From assembly GCF_017592395.1 (NCBI RefSeq), contig NZ_JAGFOU010000001.1, positions 186,001 to 250,000 of the forward strand: DNA of 64,000 nucleotides. The letters are read 5' to 3'. This document shows, piece by piece, positions 49,405 through 58,430 of the stretch. The translations under genes were made by a program, and so were the position numbers. The first letter of the stretch is position 1. Every line of letters starts with the position of its first letter. This DNA is from Actinomyces bowdenii. GTDB lineage: Bacteria > Actinomycetota > Actinomycetes > Actinomycetales > Actinomycetaceae. The notes under the pieces are model-generated. The model saw only the letters and a program-made list of their open reading frames with translations. It ran no database searches and was not told where the DNA came from.

Positions 49405-49435
49405 CCTCCACAACCGCCACCGTCATGGGTGGAGG
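49405..49435. terminator. Possible two-way terminator after exporter and recR
   Basis: CCTCCAC at 49405-49411 and GTGGAGG at 49429-49435 form 7-bp arms between the convergent permease and recR genes. The stem is short and lacks a U-run. Confidence 0.35.
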
Positions 49436-49440
49436 CCGGT

Positions 49441-50049
49441 TCAGTCCTCCACCCGCCGACGCCCCTCGAAGGCCCGGCCCAGGGTGACCTCATCGGCGTA
49501 CTCCAGGTCGCTGCCCACCGGCAGGCCGGAGGCCAGGCGCGAGACCGGCACCTCCATGCTGCGCAGCATGCGGGTGAGGTAGGCGGCGGTGGCCTCGCCG
49601 ACGACATCGGGATCGGTGGCCAGGATGACCTCCTCGACCTCCTGCGAGCCCAGGCGGGTGAACAGGTCGCGGACCCGCAGGTCATCGGGCCCCACCCCGT
49701 TGATGGGGTCGATGGCCCCTCCCAGGACGTGGTAGAGGCCCCGGTACTCGCGCGTGCGCTCGATGGCCACGACGTCCTTGGGCTCCTCGACCACGCAGAT
49801 GACCCGGCGGTCGCGGCGGGGGTCCCGGCAGACGCCGCACTGGGCCTCCTCGGCGATATTGCCGCAGGTCTCGCAGAAGCGGACCCTGGCCTTGACCGCG
49901 CGCAGGGCCTCGATGAGCCGCTCGACGGCGGCGGTATCGGCGGCCAGGACGTGGAAGGCCATGCGCTGAGCGGACTTGGGGCCGATCCCGGGCAGCTCGC
50001 CGAACTCGTCGATGAGGTCCTGGACAGCGCCCTCGTAGATCGCCGGCAT
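49441..50049 (-). CDS. recR: Recombination protein RecR
   Basis: 202 residues acting with RecF/RecO in gap repair and RecA loading. Helix-hairpin-helix [12 protein letters not shown] (about 18-29), a four-Cys zinc finger (CETC near 57-60, CGVC near 69-72) and a Toprim domain with [10 protein letters not shown] and the [13 protein letters not shown] acidic loop. It begins two bases after the dnaX stop with AGGAGGGG upstream. The ybaB/ebfC gene usually found between dnaX and recR is absent here. Confidence 0.96.
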   Translation of the reverse strand: MPAIYEGAVQDLIDEFGELPGIGPKSAQRMAFHVLAADTAAVERLIEALRAVKARVRFCETCGNIAEEAQCGVCRDPRRDRRVICVVEEPKDVVAIERTREYRGLYHVLGGAIDPINGVGPDDLRVRDLFTRLGSQEVEEVILATDPDVVGEATAAYLTRMLRSMEVPVSRLASGLPVGSDLEYADEVTLGRAFEGRRRVED

Positions 50050-50050
50050 C

Positions 50051-53000
50051 TCAGTGCCCCTCCTGGGTCACGGTGATCTCCTCGATGACAGTGGCCCCCA
50101 GGATGCGCTTGACCACCTCCAGGCCGACAACACCCGCATCCTCAGCATCCTCGTCATCGTCACTGGGGGTGTCATCGGCCAGGGAGGCGTCCTCGCTCTG
50201 CGCGGCGGCCCGGGCGGCCGCCATGGCGGCGGCGAGCCTGGAGCCCGCCATGCCCGACGGCGCCCAGGTCGCCGGATCCTGCGGGGTCGGGCCGTCGGGA
50301 TCGCCGGGCTCCTCGGGCAGGGGGACGCCGTCGGAGAAGGTGGAGTGCCCCTCCCAGGAGGCGGGCCTCGGCCCGGGGGCGCTGCCGGGATCATCGGCTC
50401 CAGCGGGGCCGGCCGTCTGCGCGGGCACGGCCTCGGCGGCCCCGGCCGTTGTCGCGGCGGGGCCTGGGGCCGCCGGACTGCCCGCTGACGCCGGGCCCGC
50501 CGGGGTGCCCGCCGGGATCGGCGGCAGGGCCCGCAGGCGGTGGACGGTGGCCAGGCGGGACTCGCCCTCCTCCGGATCCCCGTCATCCCGGGGGTCCTGC
50601 GCGCCCGCACCGGGCGGGCCGGTCTGGGGCTGCGCCCGATCCTGGCCGAGTGCTGCGCCGCCGGGGGTGGCCACGGGGCCCCAGCCGTCGTCCTCCACTG
50701 CGCGCCCAGAGCCTGCGGGCGGGACTGCCGCGCCCCGCGGGCCGGGGCCCGCGGCATCCTGGCCCTGCGGCGAGAGGCCCGCCCCCGCCCCGGGAATGGC
50801 AACAGGGCCCCAGCCGTCATCGCTCGGCGGGGCCCCGGTGGTGGCCGGTACTGGCCGATGAGGCTCGGCCCGGACCGCTGCCCCGGGCGAGGGGGCCGAC
50901 TCGGCGGGGGCCTGCTCACCAGGAATCGCCTCCGCGCCCCACTGCTGGTCGTCCTGCGCGGGTGGGACCGTCCCGGTCCGGGCGCCCCGGGGCTCGGCGC
51001 CCGCCGGGTCCGCGGCATCCGCACGGCCCGCGCCGCCGGAAGGCTCGTGGCCCGCGGTGCCGGCGGGGGGCGGCGCCTCCCACTCCTCCGGGGCGGGCTC
51101 GGCCTCCCAGTCATCGGAGGGGCCGGAACGGCCGACGACGCCAGCGCTGCGATCCCAGCCACCGGGGGCACTCGCCCCGCCCGGGCCCCCGGAGCCCTCG
51201 AGGCCCTGCGGGCCCCGGGCCCCGGCTCCTCCGCCGGGACCGCCCCCTCGGCCGCCCCTCGGGCCCCCGGGCCCACCGGAGCCCCCGGGCCCACCGGAGC
51301 CCTCAGGGCCATCATCACCGGTGAGGATCGCGCGCACCTCCACCTGCAGGCCCAGGGCCTGGTGGATGGCGGCGGCAAGGATCGGGCCGTGCCCGCCGTT
51401 CTCGAAGGCGCCCACCAGTCCGGGGGCGTTGAACAGGAGGGTCAGGACGCCGTCGGCCAAGGTGCCCGGTCGGGAGTTGGGGCCCACCAGCGCCCACGTC
51501 GCGCGGCGCGATCGCTTGGCGGCCTCCAGGACCTCCTCCCAGCGGGTCCGGAGCATCTCGGCCTCCGCTGCGCCGGGCCCCGAGGGCGCCCCGGTGGGCG
51601 CGCCGGTCGACGGCGCCGCTGGGCCCGGGGCGGCCTCCTGCCATGACGCCGCTGGTGCCCGCCCCGGCGATCCGGCTCCCCCGCGGGCGCCGGAGACCCG
51701 GTGATCCCCCGGGAGCGCGGGCGCCTCGTCCTCATCCCAGGCCACAGGCGCCATCCCGGCTGGGCCGGCGGCTGGGACCGGCGCAGGACCCGGGGATGCG
51801 GCCGCTCCCGGGGCAGCGGTCCGCCTCCCGGGGGCGTTGCCATCTAGTGGCTGCGCGGCGCCGGGCCGGGCCGGGCCACCGGCAGCCGCGCCACCTTGCC
51901 CGGGCGGCGCCCCGCCTCCCGGGGAGCCCTCGCCGCCAGCGGCCGGCGGGGACTCCGGTGCGGAGCCCATGGATGCCTGGCGGGCGGCCTGCGCCGCCAG
52001 CCGTCGCCCCGATCCCGGGGCCGCGCCGCTCGGGCTCGGAGCACCGGGGCCGGACGGGCCACCGGCGGGACCGGCCGGGCCCGCCGGCCCAGGAGCCGCT
52101 GCGACGGCCGCGGCGCCCGCGCCCTGGGCCCCGGCGGCGGGCACGATGAGCCTGGCCACGAGCAGCTCGAGCTGGAGCCTGGGCGAGGTGGCGCCCACCA
52201 TGGCGGTCAGGGCCTGCGCCGTCATGTCGGCCGCCCGGGACAGGGCCGCTGCCCCCAGGGTGCGGGCCTGGACATCCATGCGGGAGAGCTCATCGATGGG
52301 CAGGGAGCCCAGCGCCGGGCCCGCCTGGTCCCCGGCCAGGGCGATGACCAGCAGGTCGCGCAGGCGCTGGAGCAGGTCCTCCACGAAGCGGCGGGGGTCG
52401 TGCCCGGAGGTGACGACCCGGTCGACCACGCGGAACACCCCGGCGCCGTCGGCGGCGGCGATGGCATCGACGCACTGGTCGAGCATGGTGATATCGGTGT
52501 ACCCCAGGAGGGCCACGGCGCGCTGGTAGTCCACGGCGCCGTCGAGGGCCCCGCCGATGAGCTGGTCCATCACCGACAGGGTGTCGCGCACGCTGCCGCC
52601 CCCGGCCCGCACCACCAGGGGGAAGACGCCCGGGCCGGCATCGACCCCCTCGGCCGCGCACAGGTGCCCCAGGTAGCCCTCCAGGATGTCGGGGGGCACG
52701 AGCCGGAAGGGGTAGTGGTGGGTGCGCGAGCGGATGGTGCCGATGACCTTCTCCGGCTCGGTGGTCGCGAAGATGAACTTCACGTGGGCGGGGGGCTCCT
52801 CCACGAGCTTGAGCAGGGCGTTGAAGCCCTGGGCGGTGACCATGTGGGCCTCGTCGAGGATGAAGATCTTGTAGCGGTCGCGTGCCGGGGCGAAGGCGGC
52901 GCGCTCGCGCAGATCGCGGGCGTCGTCGACGCCGTTGTGGCTGGCGGCGTCGATCTCCACCACATCCAGGCTCCCGGGGCCGCCGGTGGCCAGGTCCCGG

Positions 53001-53233
53001 CAGGAGGGGCACTGCCCGCAGGGGGTGTCGGTGGGCGCCTGGGCGCAGTTGAGGCAGCGCGCCAGGATGCGGGCGCTGGTGGTCTTGCCGCAGCCGCGCG
53101 GCCCGGAGAAGAGGTAGGCGTGGGTGACGCGGTCGGCGCGCAGGGCCGCCATGAGCGGGGCGGTCACATGGTCCTGCCCGATGACGTCCTGGAAGGCGTC
53201 GGGGCGGTAGCGGCGGTACAGGGCGGTGGTCAC
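50051..53233 (-). CDS. dnaX: DNA polymerase III subunit gamma/tau
   Basis: 1060 residues; the clamp-loader ATPase. Walker A GPRGCGKT (44-51), four zinc cysteines (C63, C72, C75, C78), Walker B ILDEAH and sensor FATTEPEKV. After residue 370 it becomes a 650-residue Pro/Ala/Gly-rich region of low complexity with a short folded segment near 560-630 ([18 protein letters not shown]). It is about twice the length of E. coli tau. GTG at 53231-53233 is the start, with a -10 box 7 nt upstream and no true ribosome site. No slippery A-run for programmed frameshifting was seen. Confidence 0.95.
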   Translation of the reverse strand: MTTALYRRYRPDAFQDVIGQDHVTAPLMAALRADRVTHAYLFSGPRGCGKTTSARILARCLNCAQAPTDTPCGQCPSCRDLATGGPGSLDVVEIDAASHNGVDDARDLRERAAFAPARDRYKIFILDEAHMVTAQGFNALLKLVEEPPAHVKFIFATTEPEKVIGTIRSRTHHYPFRLVPPDILEGYLGHLCAAEGVDAGPGVFPLVVRAGGGSVRDTLSVMDQLIGGALDGAVDYQRAVALLGYTDITMLDQCVDAIAAADGAGVFRVVDRVVTSGHDPRRFVEDLLQRLRDLLVIALAGDQAGPALGSLPIDELSRMDVQARTLGAAALSRAADMTAQALTAMVGATSPRLQLELLVARLIVPAAGAQGAGAAAVAAAPGPAGPAGPAGGPSGPGAPSPSGAAPGSGRRLAAQAARQASMGSAPESPPAAGGEGSPGGGAPPGQGGAAAGGPARPGAAQPLDGNAPGRRTAAPGAAASPGPAPVPAAGPAGMAPVAWDEDEAPALPGDHRVSGARGGAGSPGRAPAASWQEAAPGPAAPSTGAPTGAPSGPGAAEAEMLRTRWEEVLEAAKRSRRATWALVGPNSRPGTLADGVLTLLFNAPGLVGAFENGGHGPILAAAIHQALGLQVEVRAILTGDDGPEGSGGPGGSGGPGGPRGGRGGGPGGGAGARGPQGLEGSGGPGGASAPGGWDRSAGVVGRSGPSDDWEAEPAPEEWEAPPPAGTAGHEPSGGAGRADAADPAGAEPRGARTGTVPPAQDDQQWGAEAIPGEQAPAESAPSPGAAVRAEPHRPVPATTGAPPSDDGWGPVAIPGAGAGLSPQGQDAAGPGPRGAAVPPAGSGRAVEDDGWGPVATPGGAALGQDRAQPQTGPPGAGAQDPRDDGDPEEGESRLATVHRLRALPPIPAGTPAGPASAGSPAAPGPAATTAGAAEAVPAQTAGPAGADDPGSAPGPRPASWEGHSTFSDGVPLPEEPGDPDGPTPQDPATWAPSGMAGSRLAAAMAAARAAAQSEDASLADDTPSDDDEDAEDAGVVGLEVVKRILGATVIEEITVTQEGH

Positions 53234-53240
53234 ACTCCGA

Positions 53241-53246
53241 ACTCTA
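53241..53246 (-). promoter_or_regulatory. -10 box TAGAGT of leaderless dnaX
   Basis: On the minus strand, seven nt separate it from the dnaX GTG. It lies 24 nt from the outer arm of repeat locus C. Confidence 0.5.
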
Positions 53247-53269
53247 GCCCGGAACCCCAGCCCCGCCGC

Positions 53270-53466
53270 TGCACATCTTCGGCTCCTGCGGCCCGGGCCC
53301 CAGACCGACGATCCGCATGATTCCGCGGGTCCGGCCCGAGCCGCCCGGGTGAAGATGTGCAGCGGGGCCCGTGCTGCACATCTTCACGGCTCCCAGCGGT
53401 GCCCGCGGCACCGGATCTGGCGCTACGGCGCCATGGGCCGGGGGCAGGCCGGCGCGAAGATGTGCA
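53270..53466. repeat. Arm-bounded repeat locus C (two units)
   Basis: Two 92-bp units at 53270-53361 and 53375-53466, period 105 bp, same 11-bp arms and a 13-bp linker. The first has CGCATGAT ending 40 bp from its right end; the second is in opposite orientation with a degenerate ATCTGGCG starting 40 bp from its left end. Outside the arms the two share little sequence. The locus lies between divergent dnaX and the aldolase gene. Confidence 0.9.
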
Positions 53467-53480
53467 ACCGGGCATGTTGT

Positions 53481-53495
53481 TGAGAATGATTATCA
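53481..53495. promoter_or_regulatory. Zur/Fur-type operator TGAGAATGATTATCA
   Basis: A 7-1-7 dyad with one arm mismatch, the form bound by Fur-family repressors such as Zur, in an AT-rich island. It sits between possible -35 (TTGTTG, 53477) and -10 (TATGGT, 53498) boxes of the aldolase gene, 67 nt before its start. Metal-dependent repression is inferred. Confidence 0.6.
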
Positions 53496-53561
53496 TGTAT
53501 GGTGCTGTTATCGGGCCCACCGGCCCCCACCGCACCCATCCCCACGCGCGAAGGACACCAC

Positions 53562-54449
53562 GTGAATCAGCAGCAGGCCGAGCAGATCCGACACGGCGCG
53601 GGCTTCATCGCCGCCCTCGACCAGTCCGGCGGCTCCACCCCCAAGGCCCTGGCCGCCTACGGCATCGGCGCCGATCGCTACACCAACGAGGCCGAGATGT
53701 ACGAGCTGGTCCACGCCATGCGCAGCCGCATCATCACCTCCCAGGCCTTCACCTCCGAGCGCATCATCGGAGCCATCCTCTTCGAGCGGACCATGGACGC
53801 CCAGGTCGAGGGGCGCCCCACCGCCGAGTACCTGTGGGAGGTCAAGCGGGTCGTCCCCTTCCTCAAGGTGGACAGGGGCCTGGCCGATGAGGCCGACGGC
53901 GCCCGCCTCATGAAGCCGATCCCCGGCCTGGAGGGCCTCCTGGAGCGCGCCGTGGCCGCCGGCATCTTCGGCACCAAGATGCGCTCGGTCATCCTGGGCG
54001 CCGAGGAGGCCGGCGTGCGCGCCGTCGTGGCGCAGCAGTTCGAGATCGCCGAGAGGATCCTCGACGCCGGCCTGGTCCCGATCATCGAGCCCGAGGTGGA
54101 CATCCACGCCCCCGATAAGGCCGAGGCCGAGGACCTGCTCGTCGCCGAGCTGACCCGCCGCCTCGACGCCCTGGGCGAGGGCCGCGATGTCGTCCTCAAG
54201 GTGACGATCCCCAGTCGCAACGGCCTGTACTCCCCACTCATGGGCCACCCCCGGGTCATGCGGGTGGTGGCGCTGTCAGGCGGCTACGAGCGCGAGGACG
54301 CCAACGCGCGCCTGGCCCGCAACCCCGGCCTCATCGCCAGCTTCTCCCGAGCCCTCCTGGAGGGCCTGTCCGATGGGCAGGACCAGGCCGACTTCGATGC
54401 GACTCTCGATGCGACGATCGCGGGGATCCACCGGGCCTCCACGGCATGA
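53562..54449 (+). CDS. fda: Class I fructose-bisphosphate aldolase
   Basis: 295 residues, the length of the staphylococcal-type class I Fda. It cleaves fructose-1,6-bisphosphate without a metal, using a Schiff-base lysine. Family marks are ALDQSGGSTPKAL (18-30), FLKVDRG with K102, and VVLKVTIPS with the Schiff-base candidate K213. GTG at 53562 has GAAGGA 7 nt upstream; the 21-codon longer reading lies in the promoter. A Zur/Fur-like box precedes it, suggesting use when zinc is scarce and the zinc-dependent class II enzyme fails (inference). Confidence 0.93.
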   Translation: MNQQQAEQIRHGAGFIAALDQSGGSTPKALAAYGIGADRYTNEAEMYELVHAMRSRIITSQAFTSERIIGAILFERTMDAQVEGRPTAEYLWEVKRVVPFLKVDRGLADEADGARLMKPIPGLEGLLERAVAAGIFGTKMRSVILGAEEAGVRAVVAQQFEIAERILDAGLVPIIEPEVDIHAPDKAEAEDLLVAELTRRLDALGEGRDVVLKVTIPSRNGLYSPLMGHPRVMRVVALSGGYEREDANARLARNPGLIASFSRALLEGLSDGQDQADFDATLDATIAGIHRASTA

Positions 54450-54546
54450 GGGGCCCTCGCTCATCGTGGCGGGCATGAGCGGGGCACTGGGCCCGACCCC
54501 GCCCGCCACCCGGTCCGACGCGCCGGGAATCGTGGTGCAGCGTCAC

Positions 54547-54587
54547 GCGGCGGCCGTCGTCGGAGTCCTCCCGACGACGGCCGCCGC
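54547..54587 (+). terminator. Terminator after the aldolase gene
   Basis: Perfect 17-bp stem (54547-54563 with 54571-54587) and 7-nt loop, 97 nt after the aldolase stop. It also lies downstream of the leftward SRP RNA gene, so it may serve both. No U-run. Confidence 0.7.
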
Positions 54588-54670
54588 CGTGCTCTGGCGG
54601 CGTGGGCGCGCCCGCTGCCGCAGGCCGGGCCCCGCCGGGAGCGCGAGCCCCGCAGGCCGGCGCATAAGGA

Positions 54671-54752
54671 CCCCTCGCGCACCCGCCAGAGCCCGCTTAC
54701 CCTTGCTACCTTCCGGTCCTGGGGGATTCGCTGGATGACGCCGCACGAGGGG
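54671..54752 (-). ncRNA. ffs: Signal recognition particle RNA (4.5S type)
   Basis: The minus strand contains the universal SRP tetraloop region GGACCGGAAGGTAGCAAGGG followed by TAAGCGGGCTCT. The ends CCCCTCGTGC and GCGCGAGGGG pair to close the hairpin. The size, about 82-85 nt, fits a small bacterial SRP RNA that binds Ffh. Location near dnaX and tRNA-Ser is typical for actinobacteria. Confidence 0.92.
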
Positions 54753-54761
54753 CCGGGGACG

Positions 54762-54767
54762 AGTGTA
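54762..54767 (-). promoter_or_regulatory. -10 box TACACT of ffs
   Basis: It lies about 10 nt upstream of the RNA 5' end, with TTCTGC 17 bp further upstream as a weak -35. Confidence 0.5.
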
Positions 54768-54881
54768 CCCGACTCCCGGGCCGCGCAGAACCTAGAAGGG
54801 CCCGGTGGGCGAGCCCTCGCGCGTGACTGATCCCACCGCCGTCGGGCGGCCAGCGGGTAGCCCCGGCCCCCCGGTCTCCGA

Positions 54882-54887
54882 TATATT
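54882..54887 (+). promoter_or_regulatory. -10 box TATATT of tRNA-Ser
   Basis: The AT-rich box ends 39 nt before the mature tRNA, leaving a 5' leader of about 30 nt for RNase P removal. The -35 is unclear. Confidence 0.4.
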
Positions 54888-54926
54888 CCCTTCCTGTTGC
54901 AGCGGGATCTCCTGCTCAGCACACCT

Positions 54927-55011
54927 GGAGGATTCGCCTAGTGGCCTATGGCGCACGCTTGGAAAGCGTGTTGGGTGCAAGCCCTCGGGGGTTCGAATCC
55001 CCCATCCTCCG
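54927..55011 (+). tRNA. tRNA-Ser (anticodon GGA)
   Basis: 85 nt, class II with a long variable arm. The acceptor stem GGAGGAT pairs with ATCCTCC, and the discriminator is G. The anticodon arm CACGC-TTGGAAA-GCGTG gives GGA at 54961-54963, reading UCC/UCU. The T-loop is GGTTCGAATCC. CCA is not encoded. Confidence 0.97.
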
Positions 55012-55018
55012 CCCTGAG

Positions 55019-55054
55019 CGCTGCCCCCGCCGACCGACGTCGGCGGGGGCAGCG
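55019..55054 (+). terminator. Terminator after tRNA-Ser
   Basis: A 16-bp perfect stem with a 4-nt loop, starting 8 nt after the tRNA. Very stable, without a U-run, as often seen in high-GC actinobacteria. Confidence 0.8.
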
Positions 55055-55259
55055 GCCTTCCGGTGATGATCCGGGACCGGGCACGAAGAACTCGGACCGC
55101 TCCGCCTCCAGCCCCCTCCCGGCCGCCCCGCCAGGCCCCGCTCGGCCCTGCTCGCCAAGCAGCCGAGCACCGGAGGCCCGCCGGGGGCGCGGCGACGATG
55201 GGCAGGGCTGCCCATGACTACCCGCAGACGCCGGGGGAGGCCGCTGGCATGGTGAGCAC

Positions 55260-55871
55260 ATGAGCACAACCACCCGCGCCCTGATCGCCATCCCCGCAAC
55301 CATCCTGCTGACCCTGGGCCTGAGCGCCTGCCAGGACCAGGCCGTCTCGACCCCGCCCTCGCAGGACTCCCAGGCCGAGGCGCAGACCACCGGATCCAGC
55401 GAGGCCACCACCGGCGACGACAGCACTGATGACGGCGCCGCCGCCCGCGAGCGCACCGCCAGCCCCACCCGGAGCCCCAGCGCCCCCGAGACCTCCTCCG
55501 TCAGCTCCACCAAGGTCGCGGTCGGCAACTGCCTCAAGGACCTGGGATCCGCCGCGAACGGCGAGGCGGTCGGTGACGTCACCGTCGTGGACTGCTCCGA
55601 GCCGCACCTGTACGAGGTGTACGCCGAGTCCGAGATGACCGGGACGGCCCTGCCCTCCGAGCAGGAGATCGAGACCACCGCCGCGCAGACCTGCGGCGCC
55701 GGCTTCGAGAGCTTCGTCGGCATCAGCGCCGAGGCCTCGCAGACCTACACCTACACGTACTTCTACCCCACCCAGGCCTCGTGGGATCACGGCGACCGCC
55801 TCATCTCCTGCATGGTGGTCACCCAGGATGAGACCGAGACCACCGGCTCGGCCAAGGGCGCGGCCCAGTAG
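55260..55871 (+). CDS. Septum-formation family lipoprotein, longer copy
   Basis: 203 residues. Signal peptide with lipobox LSAC near 21-24, then a disordered Ser/Thr/Asp-rich linker (30-82), then a septum-formation (Septum_form-like) domain: VGNCLKDLG, VVDCSEPHLYEVYAE, and Cys near 145 and 186, giving likely disulfides. It is a surface lipoprotein; the family is linked to septation in actinobacteria, with no known mechanism. The domain is shared with the next gene, so they are tandem paralogues. CATGGT lies 6 nt before the ATG and may be a leaderless -10. Confidence 0.82.
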   Translation: MSTTTRALIAIPATILLTLGLSACQDQAVSTPPSQDSQAEAQTTGSSEATTGDDSTDDGAAARERTASPTRSPSAPETSSVSSTKVAVGNCLKDLGSAANGEAVGDVTVVDCSEPHLYEVYAESEMTGTALPSEQEIETTAAQTCGAGFESFVGISAEASQTYTYTYFYPTQASWDHGDRLISCMVVTQDETETTGSAKGAAQ

Positions 55872-55880
55872 ACCGCACTA

Positions 55881-55928
55881 CCCATGCACATGGGCAGTCA
55901 TGGGGAGTACATGGGGAGTCGTCCCCAT
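55881..55928. promoter_or_regulatory. Dyads CCCATGCACATGGG and ATGGGGAGTCGTCCCCAT
   Basis: Two adjacent dyads plus a direct repeat of ATGGGGAGT (55900 and 55911), 45-92 nt before the second lipoprotein gene. The second dyad resembles the palindrome at 9877-9894. Confidence 0.45.
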
Positions 55929-55960
55929 AATGGCGCAATGCAGCGGATCTCCCGGGTCGC

Positions 55961-55966
55961 TACGAT
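55961..55966 (+). promoter_or_regulatory. -10 box TACGAT of a leaderless transcript
   Basis: Six nt before the ATG of the second septum-formation lipoprotein; no ribosome site. Confidence 0.5.
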
Positions 55967-55972
55967 CCGAGC

Positions 55973-56434
55973 ATGCGCAAACTCAAGCCACTCCTCATCA
56001 TCCCTACCGCTGCGATCCTGGCCGCCGGCATGACCGGGTGCAGTGTGATCCAGTCCATCACCGGCGGCACCCACTCCACCGACATCTCGGTGGGCCAGTG
56101 CATCAAGGACCTCGGCGAGTCCTCTGAGCAGGTGGGCCAGGTCACCGTGGTGGACTGCTCCGAGCCCCACCTCTACGAGGTCTACGCCGAGGTCGAGCTC
56201 AACGCCGATCAGCTCCCCGATCAGACCACCATCGAGTCCGAGGCCGAGTCCGCCTGCCTGGGCACCGGCTTCAGCGACTATGTGGGTGTGGCCTACGAGG
56301 AGTCGGAGTACGGCACCACCTACCTCTCCCCCTCCCAGGACACCTGGGACGCTGGGGACCGCAAGGTCTCCTGCCTCATCACCTCCTCCGACGGCTCCGA
56401 GCTGACCGGCTCGGCCAAGGGCACCGCCAAGTAG
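55973..56434 (+). CDS. Septum-formation family lipoprotein, shorter copy
   Basis: 153 residues. Signal peptide (1-22) with lipobox MTGC, a short linker, then the same domain as the preceding gene: VGQCIKDLG, VVDCSEPHLYEVYAE, ending LTGSAKGTAK. The linker of the longer copy is missing. The two have diverged but keep all four domain cysteines, so both are probably functional. A dyad-rich region lies between them and it seems to have its own leaderless promoter. Confidence 0.83.
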   Translation: MRKLKPLLIIPTAAILAAGMTGCSVIQSITGGTHSTDISVGQCIKDLGESSEQVGQVTVVDCSEPHLYEVYAEVELNADQLPDQTTIESEAESACLGTGFSDYVGVAYEESEYGTTYLSPSQDTWDAGDRKVSCLITSSDGSELTGSAKGTAK

Positions 56435-56460
56435 CCCCGCCATCCCCAGCCGGCCTCGGA

Positions 56461-56504
56461 ACGACGACGGCGCCTCGCCCTGAGGGGCGAGGCGCCGTCG
56501 TCGT
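56461..56504. terminator. Two-way terminator, 20-bp perfect stem
   Basis: Arms 56461-56480 and 56485-56504 pair perfectly around TGAG. It lies between convergent genes, 27 nt after the lipoprotein stop and 65 nt from the stop of the minus-strand gene. Confidence 0.85.
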
Positions 56505-56568
56505 TGTCCGACGGTCGTGGTCGGATACCGCCCGGGGGCGCCCGGGACGGCGCATGGGAGCACCGGCC

Positions 56569-57165
56569 CTACTGGGGAACGGCCTCCTGCGGCGCCGCGA
56601 CTCGCGCGCCGAGGGCCCTTCCCAGGGGCTTGAGGGCCCGGAGCACGGTCCTGGGGCCGAGCCCCTCATGCGCACCGCCCTCATCGCCGCGGCGGGGGCC
56701 GTCGCGGTCCTCGCGCCTGCGGTGGTCGCGCACCAGGGCCTCCATCCACTCGGGGGTAGAGGCCTCCTCCCGGGGGAAGAGGCGCCGCTCCTCGGCGCAG
56801 TCCTCACCGGTGCATGGCGGCAGGAGGTAGGGCCGACGGTCGTAGGCGAAGTCCGAGATCATCTCGTAGTCGCGGGTGCTCATCGACAGGAAGGCGGTGG
56901 TCCAGGCACCGCTCCCGGGCCGGGCCATGGCCCGGCGCAGCTCGATGGCCCTGTCCACGATCTCACGGGGAACACCGCCCTCCACCCAGCGCAGCCGCCG
57001 CAGCAGGCCGCTGCGGCGCAGGGCGCGGTGGGTGCAGTGCGAGCGGCGGCCCAGGGCATCGATCTCCACCACCAGCTCCTGGGCCCCACTGGATCTCAAC
57101 CACCTGGCGCAGTGGTCGGCGAAGCTGTCAAGGGCCTGGTCAGGGGTGCTCCCTTGTTCGCTCAT
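56569..57165 (-). CDS. Hypothetical cytoplasmic protein
   Basis: 198 residues, Arg-rich, no signal or membrane segment. N-terminal helix (about 8-22), a beta-rich middle with AWTTAFLSM and MISDFAYDRRP near 87-110, and a segment CTGEDCAEERRLFPRE with two Cys. The pattern of Trp-x-strand followed by D-Y-D-R-x-P loosely recalls YezG/DUF600 immunity proteins, but the match is weak and I do not assign it. GAGGAAG precedes the ATG at 57163-57165. No toxin gene is adjacent. Confidence 0.6.
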   Translation of the reverse strand: MSEQGSTPDQALDSFADHCARWLRSSGAQELVVEIDALGRRSHCTHRALRRSGLLRRLRWVEGGVPREIVDRAIELRRAMARPGSGAWTTAFLSMSTRDYEMISDFAYDRRPYLLPPCTGEDCAEERRLFPREEASTPEWMEALVRDHRRREDRDGPRRGDEGGAHEGLGPRTVLRALKPLGRALGARVAAPQEAVPQ

Positions 57166-57415
57166 GACTACTGCTTCCTCTTCCTTCCAGCAGCACCCGG
57201 GTGGTGCGCGAGGGCGTGGGCGCGCCGCCCACACTGGAGCACGTTACAGGGTCGTTATCCGCCGGGTACAGCGCCCGAGGCGCGGCGGGCGCCCCGAGGC
57301 GAGGGGAGGCCCTCGGATACCGCCGCGGGGGCTGTCGATGGGCCCGGCGGGCACTGGCGGGAATCGTCACCACCATGAGTCCTTCCCGCAGTGAGCCGGG
57401 AGCGCCCGGGGCCTC

Positions 57416-57421
57416 TAAGAT
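57416..57421 (+). promoter_or_regulatory. -10 box TAAGAT of a leaderless transcript
   Basis: Six nt before the GTG at 57428, with no ribosome site. Confidence 0.5.
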
Positions 57422-57427
57422 GGCGCC

Positions 57428-57766
57428 GTGATCTTCAAGGCAGTGCGTGAGACGGCCCCGTATCCGGAGCACGGGGTCACCACTCAGCGCGAGTGGGCGG
57501 TCATCGCTCCGCGCCAGGTCCGGCTCGCCGACCTGACCACCACGCGCGCCACCCTGGATCTGCGCAGCCTGCTGGATGACGACTCGACCTTCTACGGCGA
57601 CCTGTTCGCCCACGTGGTGTCCTACCGCGGCCAGCTCTACCTGGAGACGGGGCTGCACCGGGCCCTGCGCGCCGCGCTGCAGGGGCGCACCGCCATCCAT
57701 GCGCGCATCCTGGAGGTCGCCGACGACGGAGTCCCCCGCCTGGCGCCCGCGCCTCCCGGGGCGTGA
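57428..57766 (+). CDS. Small conserved actinobacterial protein (labelled VapB-like)
   Basis: 112 residues starting at GTG. The sequence PYPEHG, REWAVIAPRQVRL, TLDLRSLL and FYGDLF is the hallmark of a small protein found widely in actinobacteria next to LytR C-terminal-domain genes. It is often labelled a VapB-family antitoxin, but no VapC-type toxin is beside it here, so that name is doubtful. It is 55 nt upstream of the LytR_C gene, and the two may act together at the cell envelope (inference). Confidence 0.75.
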   Translation: MIFKAVRETAPYPEHGVTTQREWAVIAPRQVRLADLTTTRATLDLRSLLDDDSTFYGDLFAHVVSYRGQLYLETGLHRALRAALQGRTAIHARILEVADDGVPRLAPAPPGA

Positions 57767-57808
57767 GGCGGCAGATGCGGGAGCATCACGGCTCGCGGGA
57801 GCGTCCAC

Positions 57809-57814
57809 TACCCT
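57809..57814 (+). promoter_or_regulatory. -10 box TACCCT of a leaderless transcript
   Basis: Seven nt before the GTG at 57822. Confidence 0.45.
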
Positions 57815-57821
57815 GGAGGGC

Positions 57822-58430
57822 GTGAGCACTCCCGCAGACCCCCGCACCGAGTACCGTCGACGCATGATGCGCCGTCAGACCACTGTCATCGGCTCCCTCG
57901 TCGTCGTCATGGCCGGTCTGGTGGCCGTGTCGCTGCTGGTGTGGACCGGCGCGCTGCCGATCAAGGGGCCGGGCTTCGCCCAGGCGGAGGAGACCGTGGC
58001 CTACACCCCGCCGCCCTGCCCTCCGGAGGGTGCCACGACGGTGGACCTGGCCTCCTTGACGATCAATGTCTACAACGGCTCGGAGACCGTGGGGCTGGCC
58101 AGCAATGTGGAGGAGGTGCTCACCGACGCCGGGCTGACCGTGGTCACCGCTGCGGACTGGCCGCAGGGCGAGTACAAGGGCAATGTCCAGATCATGGCCT
58201 CCGAGGCCGGCCTGGCCGGCGCCTACTCGATGACCCAGATCTTCCCCGACTCCACGGTGCAGATCGACACCACGCTGGAGCCCGCTGATCCGACCGTCTC
58301 GGTGGTCCTGGGCGACGAGTACGCCCACACGGTCCTGCCCGCCGACGAGATCCAGCTGCTGGGCTCCGGGCAGGCGATCGCGGCCCCCGACAACTGCGTG
58401 GCCGCCTCCTCCGCGGCCAAGGAGGGCTGA
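57822..58430 (+). CDS. LytR C-terminal-domain membrane protein
   Basis: 202 residues: a short basic cytoplasmic start, one transmembrane helix (about 24-46), a Pro-rich spacer with one Cys, and a LytR_C domain (about 74-165; INVYNGSETVGLASNVEEVL). The C terminus has a Cys that may pair with the first. The domain also occurs at the end of LytR-CpsA-Psr ligases but here it stands alone without the catalytic part. It is likely to bind cell-wall material. The GTG start is set by the -10 spacing and N-terminal topology. Confidence 0.85.
   Translation: MSTPADPRTEYRRRMMRRQTTVIGSLVVVMAGLVAVSLLVWTGALPIKGPGFAQAEETVAYTPPPCPPEGATTVDLASLTINVYNGSETVGLASNVEEVLTDAGLTVVTAADWPQGEYKGNVQIMASEAGLAGAYSMTQIFPDSTVQIDTTLEPADPTVSVVLGDEYAHTVLPADEIQLLGSGQAIAAPDNCVAASSAAKEG

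Noticed and set aside
50051-53233. Programmed frameshift in dnaX giving a short gamma product
   Set aside because: No A-rich slippery run or following stem typical of such sites was seen.
57428-57766. Toxin-antitoxin pair at the VapB-like gene
   Set aside because: No PIN-domain or other toxin is adjacent on either side; the neighbour is a LytR_C protein.
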